The notes under the pieces are model-generated. The model worked only from the letters and a program-made list of their open reading frames with translations, did no database searches and was not told where the DNA came from. A stretch of DNA of 6,512 bases from Verrucomicrobiales bacterium. Lineage in GTDB: Bacteria > Verrucomicrobiota > Verrucomicrobiia > Limisphaerales > UBA1100. Position 1 is the first letter of the stretch; the number at the start of each line of letters is the position of its first letter. Where the stretch lies: NCBI GenBank assembly GCA_011523245.1, contig WTHG01000479.1, positions 1-6,512 of the forward strand, written 5' to 3'. Made by a program: the position numbers and the translations under genes. Shown piece by piece: positions 1 through 5,948 of this stretch.

Positions 1-1500
1 CCCCCAAGCGGCAGCGGTGGAAGTGCGGCTCCCCCGCCCAGTGGCAGCACGCCCCCGCCGCCTTCAGCCGAAGGCGAAGCGCTTGCACCGGAAGATGCGG
101 TGATGGATGAGCCGGAGCACGGCAGTTATTCGGCTGGGTTTCTTGCGCAGACCATTGATAATAAAATGGCCCAGCTCCGCGGCACAACGAACAGTTTCTT
201 TCTGGGGATCAGTTCACAGAACTATAAATTCGTCGGTGATATCTGCTTGTTGGTGGTAGCGGTACTGTGGCTGGGCACGAGCGCCTGGGATGAATTTAAG
301 GGTGATGAAGCCGAGAATGGCGGTGAGGGGGATGCCGTCGAGATGGCGGAAAAGGCTGAGGAAGACGCCAAGAAGAAAGAGGAAGATGCTGCCACCGCCG
401 CGATCTTTGCCAAAACCATCAAGCCGCTCTTTCAGGAACGCTGCTACGAATGCCACAAAGGAGAAGGCGCCAAGGCTAAGCTTGACCTAAGCATGTTCGA
501 AGATGATGAGACCACTGATCTCAAAGGTATTTTCAGCGCAATCAATAAGGGTAATTCCGGCCAAAGCACCCTGCTTCAGCGCATCAAGGATACCAATGAC
601 CCGATGCCGCCAGAAGGGAGTGGCGAAATGTTTACGGCCGAGCAAGCCGATGAATTGGCCAAGTGGATCGATGGCGGCGCGCCGATTCCGGAGCCTTCGA
701 TTGACTCGGACAAAATTGTCTCGATCGTCACCATGCTCTTTAAAGGCATCCTACCCATCGCTTTCATCTTGATTTTGCACTATCTCACCGGCGTGCTCTT
801 TAACGCCGGCGATGCCTTGATCAAATCCACCCCCAGCCGACTTTCGGCCAGTGGGCTGATGAAGGCGATGGCCTTGGTCGTGTTGCTTTCCGGCATTGCC
901 GCAGCTGCCGCGGGAATTGTATATGGCGTTCTTGGGATCATGGATGGATTTAGCGAAAACTGGTTGAGTATTCTGGCCAAAATCGGCGGGGGCGTGTTGA
1001 TTTACCTCTTTTGCGCTTCCTTGGCGCGCCTGTGGCTTAAGCCCGCGCAACTCAACATCAAGATCGGTGCCGGCAATACTGCTGGGGATGAGGCTTTGGG
1101 CATCATGGCCATGTTTTCCAAAACCATGCTCAAGATCGCGCCGATCCTTTACGGTATGGCTCTCATCTTTTGCCTCTTGTTTGCACTGATGAATCTGGTG
1201 GCGAAAGACGATATTGAGTCAGCCACTTCCCCGGCTGCCCCCGTCGCAACGGAGGTCGCGACAACCGAAGTGGGTTTGTTCAAATCCATGAGCAATCTCA
1301 CCAAAGAAACGCTGACCGATGCCATTTCCTACTTTAAGGAATCCCCTTTGCCTGTGGCTAAAAAGTACCTGGATAAAGGTTCCGTGTTGAAGATAGCCAT
1401 CAAAATTCCGGTGTACCTGTTTGCCTACTTCCTCTTCAGCTATGTGCTGGTAGAAGCCTTGCGCGCGCTCTTCTCTCTACCGGGCCGAAGAAGTAGCTAA
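1..1500 (+). CDS. Membrane-bound PSCyt1-type c-type cytochrome protein, 5' end outside window
   Basis: The frame is open from base 1 to TAA at 1498-1500 (499 codons); the GTG at 100 is internal, because open frame rich in Pro, Gly and Ser precedes it. Numbering from base 1, residues 1-33 form that low-complexity stretch. A first membrane helix spans about 77-96, then an acidic/lysine-rich segment (100-132), then a PSCyt1-like cytochrome c domain (about 134-228). This has the heme motif CYECH (148-152, bases 442-456), a likely distal ligand Met202 in NDPMPPEG, and the typical ending AKWIDGGAP. Five hydrophobic helices follow (about 249-267, 289-313, 322-346, 378-400, 462-484). Loop charges fit the positive-inside rule with the heme domain periplasmic and both ends cytoplasmic. 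Family knowledge: PSCyt1 domains occur in many planctomycete and verrucomicrobial proteins and bind one covalent heme. An electron-transfer or redox-sensing role is inference. I do not recognise the five-helix region. The gene converges on acnB with overlapping stops. Confidence 0.85.
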   Translation, partial: PPSGSGGSAAPPPSGSTPPPPSAEGEALAPEDAVMDEPEHGSYSAGFLAQTIDNKMAQLRGTTNSFFLGISSQNYKFVGDICLLVVAVLWLGTSAWDEFKGDEAENGGEGDAVEMAEKAEEDAKKKEEDAATAAIFAKTIKPLFQERCYECHKGEGAKAKLDLSMFEDDETTDLKGIFSAINKGNSGQSTLLQRIKDTNDPMPPEGSGEMFTAEQADELAKWIDGGAPIPEPSIDSDKIVSIVTMLFKGILPIAFILILHYLTGVLFNAGDALIKSTPSRLSASGLMKAMALVVLLSGIAAAAAGIVYGVLGIMDGFSENWLSILAKIGGGVLIYLFCASLARLWLKPAQLNIKIGAGNTAGDEALGIMAMFSKTMLKIAPILYGMALIFCLLFALMNLVAKDDIESATSPAAPVATEVATTEVGLFKSMSNLTKETLTDAISYFKESPLPVAKKYLDKGSVLKIAIKIPVYLFAYFLFSYVLVEALRALFSLPGRRSS

Positions 1501-4268
1501 GCCACCATTTCTTCTTCCGGCGGGGCAAAGGTGGTCAGGTCAATTCCTTCCACCGCGGCCTTGTATTCCTCGAAGCTAGGTGTTCTTCCCAGGATTGCTG
1601 AAAGCACGACTACCGGCGTGGAAGATAGCAGAGATTCTCCTTTTTTCTGTTCGGAATCCTCTACCACCCGACCTTGGAAAAGGCGCGTGGAAGTGGCCAT
1701 GACGGTATCCCCTTTGGCGGCCTTCTCCTGATTACCCATGCACAGATTGCAACCGGGCCGCTCGAGGTACATCATGTTTTCGTACTCCAAACGAGCGGTC
1801 CCTTTGGGGTCGTCATCATTGAACTCGAATCCGGAGTATTTCTGCAGTGTATCCCAATCGCCCTCCTCTTTGAGTTCATCAATGATGTTATAGGTTGGTG
1901 CGGCCACGATCAGTGGCGCATTGAACTCAACGCGACCCTGCTGTTTCTCCAAATTCACCAACATCTGAGAGAGGATCTTTAAGTCTCCCTTGTGAACCAT
2001 GCAGGAACCCAAGAACCCTAGGTCGACAGATTTCTCGCCCTTGTAATAGGAGAGCGGGCGAATCGTATCGTGGGTGTAACGCTTGGAAACGTCATCATTA
2101 TGAACATCCGGATCCGCAATCATCGGCTCAACCACTTGATCAAGGTCCACGGTAAATTCCGCATAATAATTGGCGTCGGCATCGGGAGTTAGGGCCGGCT
2201 TGTCGCCGGAACGGATTTCTGAGATGCGCTTCTCCGCACTGTCTACCAAACCTTGAAGCACCTGTTTCTCATTATCCATCCCCTTCTTGATCATAATCTC
2301 GATGCGGTGCTTGGCGATTTCCAGAGACTCGATCAGGGTATCATCCTGCGAAATGCAAATGGAGGCCTTGGCCTTCATTTCCGCGGTCCAGTCGGTGAAG
2401 GTGAAGGCTTTGTCGGAAGGCAGGGTTCCAATGTGAACTTCAATCACCCGCCCTTGGAACACGTTTTCGCCGCCAAACTGATCGAGCATTTGATCCTGCG
2501 TGGCGTGCACCACATCCCGGAAATCCACGTAGGGTTTCAGCTCGCCCTTGAAAGTGACTTTTACAGATTCAGGAATCGGCATCGAAGCCTCGCCGGTAGC
2601 CAGCGCCAACGCGACCGTCCCCGAGTCCGCCCCGAATGCGACGCCTTTGGACATGCGGGTATGGGAATCTCCGCCGATGATGATTGCCCATTCATCCACG
2701 GTCAGGTCGTTGAGCACCTTGTGGATGACATCAGTCATGGCATGATATTCGCCATCGGGATCGCGGCCGGTGATCAGGCCGAAATCGTTCATGAAACTCA
2801 TGAGGCGCGGAATATTGGCCTGCGCTTTCTTGTCCCAAACGGAAGCGGTGTGACAACCGGATTGATAAGCCGCATCAACAATCGGCGAAATCACAGTCGC
2901 CGCCATGGCCTCCAATTCCTGTGAAGTCATCAGACCGGTGGTGTCCTGTGAGCCAACGATATTTACCTCCACGCGAATGTCTGATCCGGCATGCAGCACA
3001 ACATCATCGGCTACGCCGACGGCGTTTCGATTGAATATTTTCTCCACAGCTGTCAGCCCCTGGCCATCGTAAGATATCTCTTTGGAGGGGGCAAAGACCG
3101 GCGTTAATTCCACTCCTAGCGTCTTGGCGGCAAAACTTTGGAGTTTTTTGCCGAAGACCACGGCATACGATCCGCCGGCTTTAATAAACTCCACTTTCTG
3201 CGGTGTCAGGGCGGGTGAAATATCGATAAGCTCTTGAGAGCCATCGTATAATTTTTTGTCCGCCGTGTTGATGGTCAAGACCGTCCCGGTGTCCACCGTG
3301 TAGACCTGCTCCAGTTCGGGATCCCCGTTTTCATCGAGCACCGTGTTGCCCTCGGCATCCTTTTTCTTTTTCCAGTTCTTCAGATCAATACCGATACCGC
3401 CCGTCACACTCACCGTCGTTAGGAAGATCGGGGAAATGCCATTGGTTCCGGCCACGACCGGGAAGATATTTACGAACGGCACATACGGGCTCGCCTGTTT
3501 GCCGGTCCACAGGGCGACATTGTTCACACCCGACATGCGGGAAGACCCCACACCCATCGTCCCCTTCTCGGCCACCAACATAACGCTCTTGCCTGGATGC
3601 TTTTTCTGCAGCGCCTTGATTTCATTTTGTGCCGCCTCGGAGATCATGGATTTGCCGTGTAATTCACGGTCCGACCGCGAATGCGCCTGGTTACCGGGGG
3701 AAAGTAAATCGGTGGAAATATCCCCCACCCCTGCCACATACGTTACCACCTCAATCTTCTCCGGCACATCCGGCAGTTTCGTAAAGAACTCCGCTTCCGC
3801 ATAACTTTCCAAAATGTCTTTGGCGATGTTACTCCCTTCATCATAAGCTGCCTTCAATCGCTCGGTATCCGCCTCGTATAGAAACACTTGCGTCTTCAGC
3901 ACGGCCGCCGCCTGTTCGGCGATCGCAGCATCCTCACCTAACGCAAGATTCAACAACACCTCAATGGAAGGCCCACCTTTCATGTGAGATAACATCTCAA
4001 AGGCAAACGTCGGTGATATTTCCTCCACCTCGGTTTTCCCAAGAATGATCTCCTCCAAAAAGCGCGCCTTCTCACCCGCAGCACTGGTCGTGCCCGGCAA
4101 GGTATTATAAATCAAGTGTTGCAATGAATCGGCGCGATGCTCGTGATCCGTATCTTTGATTTGCGTGATAATTTCGGCCACCAACGCACCGCTATCGATC
4201 GGCTTTGGGCGTAACCCCTGCGTTTTGCGCTCTTCAACTTCTGCGACGTACTCCTGATATATGCTCAT
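1497..4268 (-). CDS. acnB: Aconitate hydratase B (bifunctional aconitase / 2-methylisocitrate dehydratase), long form
   Basis: This cytoplasmic enzyme interconverts citrate and isocitrate through cis-aconitate in the TCA cycle; AcnB enzymes can also hydrate 2-methyl-cis-aconitate in the methylcitrate cycle. The AcnB domain order is visible: an N-terminal HEAT-like helical domain (about 1-165), then the swivel domain placed early (about 170-300, with GTMGVGSSRMSGVNN at 236-250), then the catalytic core. The three [4Fe-4S] cysteines are Cys756 (in GSCMVHKG), Cys840 and Cys843 (in ERPGCNLCMGNQ); the core motif GGDSHTRMSKG lies at 532-542. At 923 residues it exceeds the roughly 865 of E. coli AcnB. 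Extra sequence includes a charged stretch at about 298-325 and a wider gap between the first and second cluster cysteines. It resembles the long AcnB I recall from Bacteroidota (from memory). The ATG at 4268 gives the expected N terminus (MSIYQEYVAEVEERK), but no clear Shine-Dalgarno precedes it. The TAG stop overlaps the stop of the opposite gene. Confidence 0.97.
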   Translation of the reverse strand: MSIYQEYVAEVEERKTQGLRPKPIDSGALVAEIITQIKDTDHEHRADSLQHLIYNTLPGTTSAAGEKARFLEEIILGKTEVEEISPTFAFEMLSHMKGGPSIEVLLNLALGEDAAIAEQAAAVLKTQVFLYEADTERLKAAYDEGSNIAKDILESYAEAEFFTKLPDVPEKIEVVTYVAGVGDISTDLLSPGNQAHSRSDRELHGKSMISEAAQNEIKALQKKHPGKSVMLVAEKGTMGVGSSRMSGVNNVALWTGKQASPYVPFVNIFPVVAGTNGISPIFLTTVSVTGGIGIDLKNWKKKKDAEGNTVLDENGDPELEQVYTVDTGTVLTINTADKKLYDGSQELIDISPALTPQKVEFIKAGGSYAVVFGKKLQSFAAKTLGVELTPVFAPSKEISYDGQGLTAVEKIFNRNAVGVADDVVLHAGSDIRVEVNIVGSQDTTGLMTSQELEAMAATVISPIVDAAYQSGCHTASVWDKKAQANIPRLMSFMNDFGLITGRDPDGEYHAMTDVIHKVLNDLTVDEWAIIIGGDSHTRMSKGVAFGADSGTVALALATGEASMPIPESVKVTFKGELKPYVDFRDVVHATQDQMLDQFGGENVFQGRVIEVHIGTLPSDKAFTFTDWTAEMKAKASICISQDDTLIESLEIAKHRIEIMIKKGMDNEKQVLQGLVDSAEKRISEIRSGDKPALTPDADANYYAEFTVDLDQVVEPMIADPDVHNDDVSKRYTHDTIRPLSYYKGEKSVDLGFLGSCMVHKGDLKILSQMLVNLEKQQGRVEFNAPLIVAAPTYNIIDELKEEGDWDTLQKYSGFEFNDDDPKGTARLEYENMMYLERPGCNLCMGNQEKAAKGDTVMATSTRLFQGRVVEDSEQKKGESLLSSTPVVVLSAILGRTPSFEEYKAAVEGIDLTTFAPPEEEMVA

Positions 4269-4355
4269 ACTAAATTCGTGAAATTAGACCAATAAGGTAT
4301 TCCCCAGCGCGAATGCCGGGATCAAACGAACCGTATCCACTCATTCGGTGCACTG

Positions 4356-4384
4356 AAAATGCGAAGAAAGATCGCCCCTGTCAA
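4356..4384 (-). promoter_or_regulatory. Candidate sigma-70 promoter for acnB
   Basis: On the minus strand a perfect -35 hexamer TTGACA (4384-4379) is followed after 17 bases by CATTTT (4361-4356), a weak -10 that matches three of six consensus positions. The -35 begins six bases beyond the stop of the MORN-repeat gene, so promoter placement in this 121-base gap makes sense. It would give a leader of about 80 bases before the acnB ATG. I saw no riboswitch or strong hairpin in that leader. The weak -10 keeps confidence modest. Confidence 0.45.
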
Positions 4385-4389
4385 GGGAG

Positions 4390-5223
4390 CTACTCGATCC
4401 AGATTTCGGTGACCACCCCTTTCTTGAAACGAAACGTGGCGGCATCAAACATCCGCCCATCGGTGGGATCCTGAATGCGCAGCCCTTTGTAAGTCCAAAG
4501 TCCATCATCGGTCACATCCGGATCCCCAAACACCGTGCGGATGGTCTTCAGCGGTTTATCTCGATAAATGAGATCAATACGATTGGGGCCGCTGATCCGA
4601 TTCCAGAGGATTCGGCGCCCTAGGATTTGTTGCCGTTGAGCCACGGAGGCAGCGGACTTGAAGGTGCCATCCAAATTCCAACCCGCCACCACCTTGGGCA
4701 CTCCATCCCGGTTCCATTCGCGGTGGGATACCAATCTGCGGTTCTTGTACATTTTCTCGCTGGCAATTTTCCCATCAGGCCACCAACTCCTCCACAGGCC
4801 CTCAGGCACGCCATTGTTGTAATGCTCCTCAAAACTCTTCTCCCCTTCCGGCCACCAGTCAATCACCGGCCCGTGCTTCACGCCCATCCGGTAAGTGGTG
4901 AGGTTCTGGCGATTGCCGTTTCGGTAAAAGTAGGTGGCGTTTCCATCAAGCTGGCCTTCATGGTATTGAAAGGCTGAGCGAGGTTTGCCGTTGGGATACC
5001 AAAATTGAGTCAAGCCATGCTGCTTTCCTTCACGGTAATAAACCAACGAAACACGGGTGCCATCGAAATGCTTACGCTCGGCCTTGCCGGTGTAAGGTAC
5101 ACTTTGATTCGAGAGATACCAAAGCCCATCGGATCGACGTTCCACAGCGCCTTCCTCCGTGCCCCACGCCAATACCGTTAACCATAGCAATATCAATCCA
5201 CCACGCATCACTATCCTCACCAT
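4390..5223 (-). CDS. Secreted MORN_2 (YwqK-like) repeat protein with a C-terminal SmpA/BamE-like segment
   Basis: The 277-residue product begins with a hydrophobic signal-peptide-like segment (residues 7-20) with a plausible cleavage after Ala-Trp-Gly at 19-21 and no lipobox cysteine, so export to the periplasm or beyond is likely. Residues 43-186 contain about six tandem units of the MORN_2 type, each with an aromatic pair, an Asn/Asp/Glu-Gly turn and a closing Gly; Gly70, Gly94, Gly118 and Gly142 are exactly 24 residues apart. Residues 222-277 read like the SmpA/BamE (OmlA) pattern: a helix ending in VFGDPD, then LWTYKGL, then FRFKKGVVTEIW. Databases often label such repeat proteins 'YwqK family antitoxin'; no toxin partner is visible, so that label should not be read as function. 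A binding or envelope role is inference. The gene lies between the peroxiredoxin terminator and acnB, on their strand. Its start is ambiguous: ATG at 5223 and ATG at 5208 each have a ribosome binding site. No cysteine is present. Confidence 0.85.
   Translation of the reverse strand: MVRIVMRGGLILLWLTVLAWGTEEGAVERRSDGLWYLSNQSVPYTGKAERKHFDGTRVSLVYYREGKQHGLTQFWYPNGKPRSAFQYHEGQLDGNATYFYRNGNRQNLTTYRMGVKHGPVIDWWPEGEKSFEEHYNNGVPEGLWRSWWPDGKIASEKMYKNRRLVSHREWNRDGVPKVVAGWNLDGTFKSAASVAQRQQILGRRILWNRISGPNRIDLIYRDKPLKTIRTVFGDPDVTDDGLWTYKGLRIQDPTDGRMFDAATFRFKKGVVTEIWIE
4393..4560 (-). other. SmpA/BamE-like C-terminal segment (residues 222-277)
   Basis: The segment has the order seen in small outer-membrane SmpA/OmlA/BamE domains: a short helix ending in a Phe-Gly-Asp-Pro-Asp turn (232-236), a Trp-x-Tyr strand (243-245), and a final strand with Phe-Lys-Lys-Gly before a hydrophobic end. 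The match is by eye on motif spacing only. It could also be another small alpha/beta domain ending. Confidence 0.45.
4666..5097 (-). repeat. Tandem MORN_2-type protein repeats, about 24 residues per unit
   Basis: This region codes for residues 43-186 of the MORN-repeat protein. Units end at Gly70, Gly94, Gly118 and Gly142, giving a strict 72-base period for the central units; the flanking units are more degenerate. Each unit shows an aromatic strand (QFWYPNG, YFYRNG, DWWPEG, SWWPDG, EWNRDG) followed by a charged strand and a turn. The repetition is at protein level; the DNA copies are diverged, so these look old rather than recently amplified. Confidence 0.85.
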
Positions 5224-5235
5224 TCAATCTACCTC
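5209..5235 (-). promoter_or_regulatory. Two alternative ribosome binding sites for the MORN-repeat gene
   Basis: Minus-strand GAGGT (5235-5231) sits 7 bases before the ATG at 5223-5221. A second GAGGA (5218-5214), inside the first five codons, sits 5 bases before an in-frame ATG at 5208-5206. Both starts leave a workable signal peptide, beginning MVRIVMRGG or MRGG. Spacing alone does not decide between them; I kept the longer form. Confidence 0.6.
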
Positions 5236-5260
5236 AATGAAGGCCATTATTCAAGATGAC

Positions 5261-5284
5261 AAAAAAAGAGGCCCGAAGGCCTCT
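5261..5284 (-). terminator. Intrinsic terminator of the peroxiredoxin gene, UUCG tetraloop
   Basis: On the minus strand the RNA reads GAGGCC-UUCG-GGCCUC followed by a run of seven U. The six-base-pair stem is perfect, the loop is the very stable C(UUCG)G type, and an extra A-U pair extends the base. It begins about 30 bases after the peroxiredoxin stop, so it should end that transcript before the MORN-repeat gene. On the plus strand the same stem is not followed by a T run, so it acts in one direction. Confidence 0.93.
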
Positions 5285-5314
5285 GCAAAGTTTTGCCAAA
5301 TCTGGCGTGCCAGC

Positions 5315-5812
5315 CTAGTTCAGCTTGGCGAGCGTTTCTTTCACTGCCTCAAAGTTGGGCAGCTCCAGCGGCGTCGCCGTTTGCTCGGCATATTGCACAG
5401 TGCCTTCCTTATCGATTACGAAAGCCGCCCGCGCGCTCACGCTGCCCAAGCCGATGAGGTCGTCAAGCAACACGCCGTAATCCTTGGCCGTCGCCTTGTT
5501 TAAATCGCTGACCAAAGTGATGCCAATATTTTCCTTCTCCGCCCACTGGCCTTGAGCAAAGGGGCTATCCACGCTGATCGCGACCACGTCCGCATTCAAG
5601 TCAGTGTAGCTGCCCAAGCCGGCTGTGATGTCGCACAGCTCACCGGTGCAGACCCCCGTGAAAGCCAACGGCACAAACAGCACCACCGTGTTTTTCTCGC
5701 CGTAATTGGAACTCAACGTCACATCCGAGAGGCCAAAATCATCTTTCTCGCCGGGGCCGTTGCTGGATTTGAGGGTAAAATCTGGGGCTTTAGAGCCAAC
5801 TTCGATAGCCAT
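5315..5812 (-). CDS. Peroxiredoxin of the AhpC/TSA (AhpE/PrxQ-like) superfamily
   Basis: This 165-residue cytoplasmic thiol peroxidase should reduce hydrogen peroxide and organic hydroperoxides. The fold signature starts with GSKAPDFTLKS (6-16), then the active-site motif PLAFTGVC (48-55), which fits PxxxTxxC: Pro48, Thr52 and the peroxidatic Cys55. The conserved Trp90 and catalytic Arg128 (in SVSARAAFVID) are present. The PLAFTGxCxGEL wording resembles AhpE. Cys60 lies five residues after Cys55, the spacing used for the resolving cysteine in many PrxQ/BCP proteins, so a two-cysteine mechanism is possible; these two are the only cysteines. The exact subfamily, and hence the reductant (thioredoxin, mycothiol-like or other), is unresolved. 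No signal peptide is seen. The ATG at 5812 gives a normal N terminus, though only a weak purine stretch precedes it. A strong promoter upstream and a strong terminator downstream indicate a single-gene transcript. Confidence 0.94.
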   Translation of the reverse strand: MAIEVGSKAPDFTLKSSNGPGEKDDFGLSDVTLSSNYGEKNTVVLFVPLAFTGVCTGELCDITAGLGSYTDLNADVVAISVDSPFAQGQWAEKENIGITLVSDLNKATAKDYGVLLDDLIGLGSVSARAAFVIDKEGTVQYAEQTATPLELPNFEAVKETLAKLN

Positions 5813-5841
5813 AATATTTCTTTTATTCGGTTGGAAGCGGT

Positions 5842-5870
5842 CTTATAGGCGCGCACTTCGAGGGTGTCAA
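5842..5870 (-). promoter_or_regulatory. Near-consensus sigma-70 promoter of the peroxiredoxin gene
   Basis: On the minus strand a perfect TTGACA (5870-5865) is followed by a 17-base spacer and TATAAG (5847-5842), five of six matches to the -10. Transcription would start near 5835, leaving a leader of only about 20 bases. I saw no obvious OxyR- or PerR-type operator around it, so strong constitutive expression is the simplest reading (inference). Confidence 0.82.
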
Positions 5871-5905
5871 ACCGCAAAATCAGACCAAGTGATGTCTTTA
5901 CTTTT

Positions 5906-5911
5906 TATAAT
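5906..5911 (+). promoter_or_regulatory. Candidate -10 element for the prepilin-like gene
   Basis: A perfect TATAAT hexamer lies 38 bases before the ATG at 5949 in an AT-rich stretch. No good -35 exists at 16-18 bases upstream; CAGACC at 19 bases matches only three positions. It may need an activator or another sigma factor, or may be a chance match in AT-rich DNA. Confidence 0.4.
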
Positions 5912-5931
5912 AAATATCTTAGGGTAATTCG

Positions 5932-5938
5932 AAGGAGT
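5932..5938 (+). promoter_or_regulatory. Ribosome binding site of the prepilin-like gene
   Basis: AAGGAGT is a strong Shine-Dalgarno match. Measured from its last core base (5937), the gap to the ATG at 5949 is 11 bases, slightly long; an in-frame TTG at 5943 would have a gap of 5. The TTG start would only add two residues (Leu-Gly) to the prepilin leader, so both are workable; ATG is preferred by default. Confidence 0.65.
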
Positions 5939-5948
5939 ATATTTGGGA

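Noticed and set aside
100..102. GTG at 100 as the true start of the cytochrome gene
   Set aside because: The frame is open upstream to base 1 with a biased Pro/Gly/Ser composition typical of coding linker, and no Shine-Dalgarno precedes the GTG.
751..1050. 99-codon minus-strand open frame within the cytochrome gene
   Set aside because: It is opposite membrane-helix codons of a clear gene and has no domain of its own.
2253..2924. 223-codon open frame on the plus strand inside acnB
   Set aside because: It is antisense to highly conserved catalytic-core codons of acnB, its product is rich in His and Arg with no recognisable domain, and such long antisense frames are common opposite GC-rich genes.
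3343..3804. 153-codon plus-strand open frame inside acnB
   Set aside because: Antisense shadow of acnB; the product has low-complexity Phe and Pro runs and no family resemblance.
4269..4389. Possible leader regulatory RNA or terminator before acnB
   Set aside because: Only short imperfect pairings around GTGCAC were found, with no T run and no recognised riboswitch core.
4390..5223. Toxin-antitoxin system suggested by the YwqK-type repeats
   Set aside because: No small toxin gene is adjacent; the neighbours are a peroxiredoxin and aconitase, and the protein carries a signal peptide, which does not fit a cytoplasmic antitoxin.
5159..5503. 114-codon plus-strand open frame crossing the terminator and peroxiredoxin end
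   Set aside because: It runs through the hairpin and into a clear gene on the other strand, and its product looks random.
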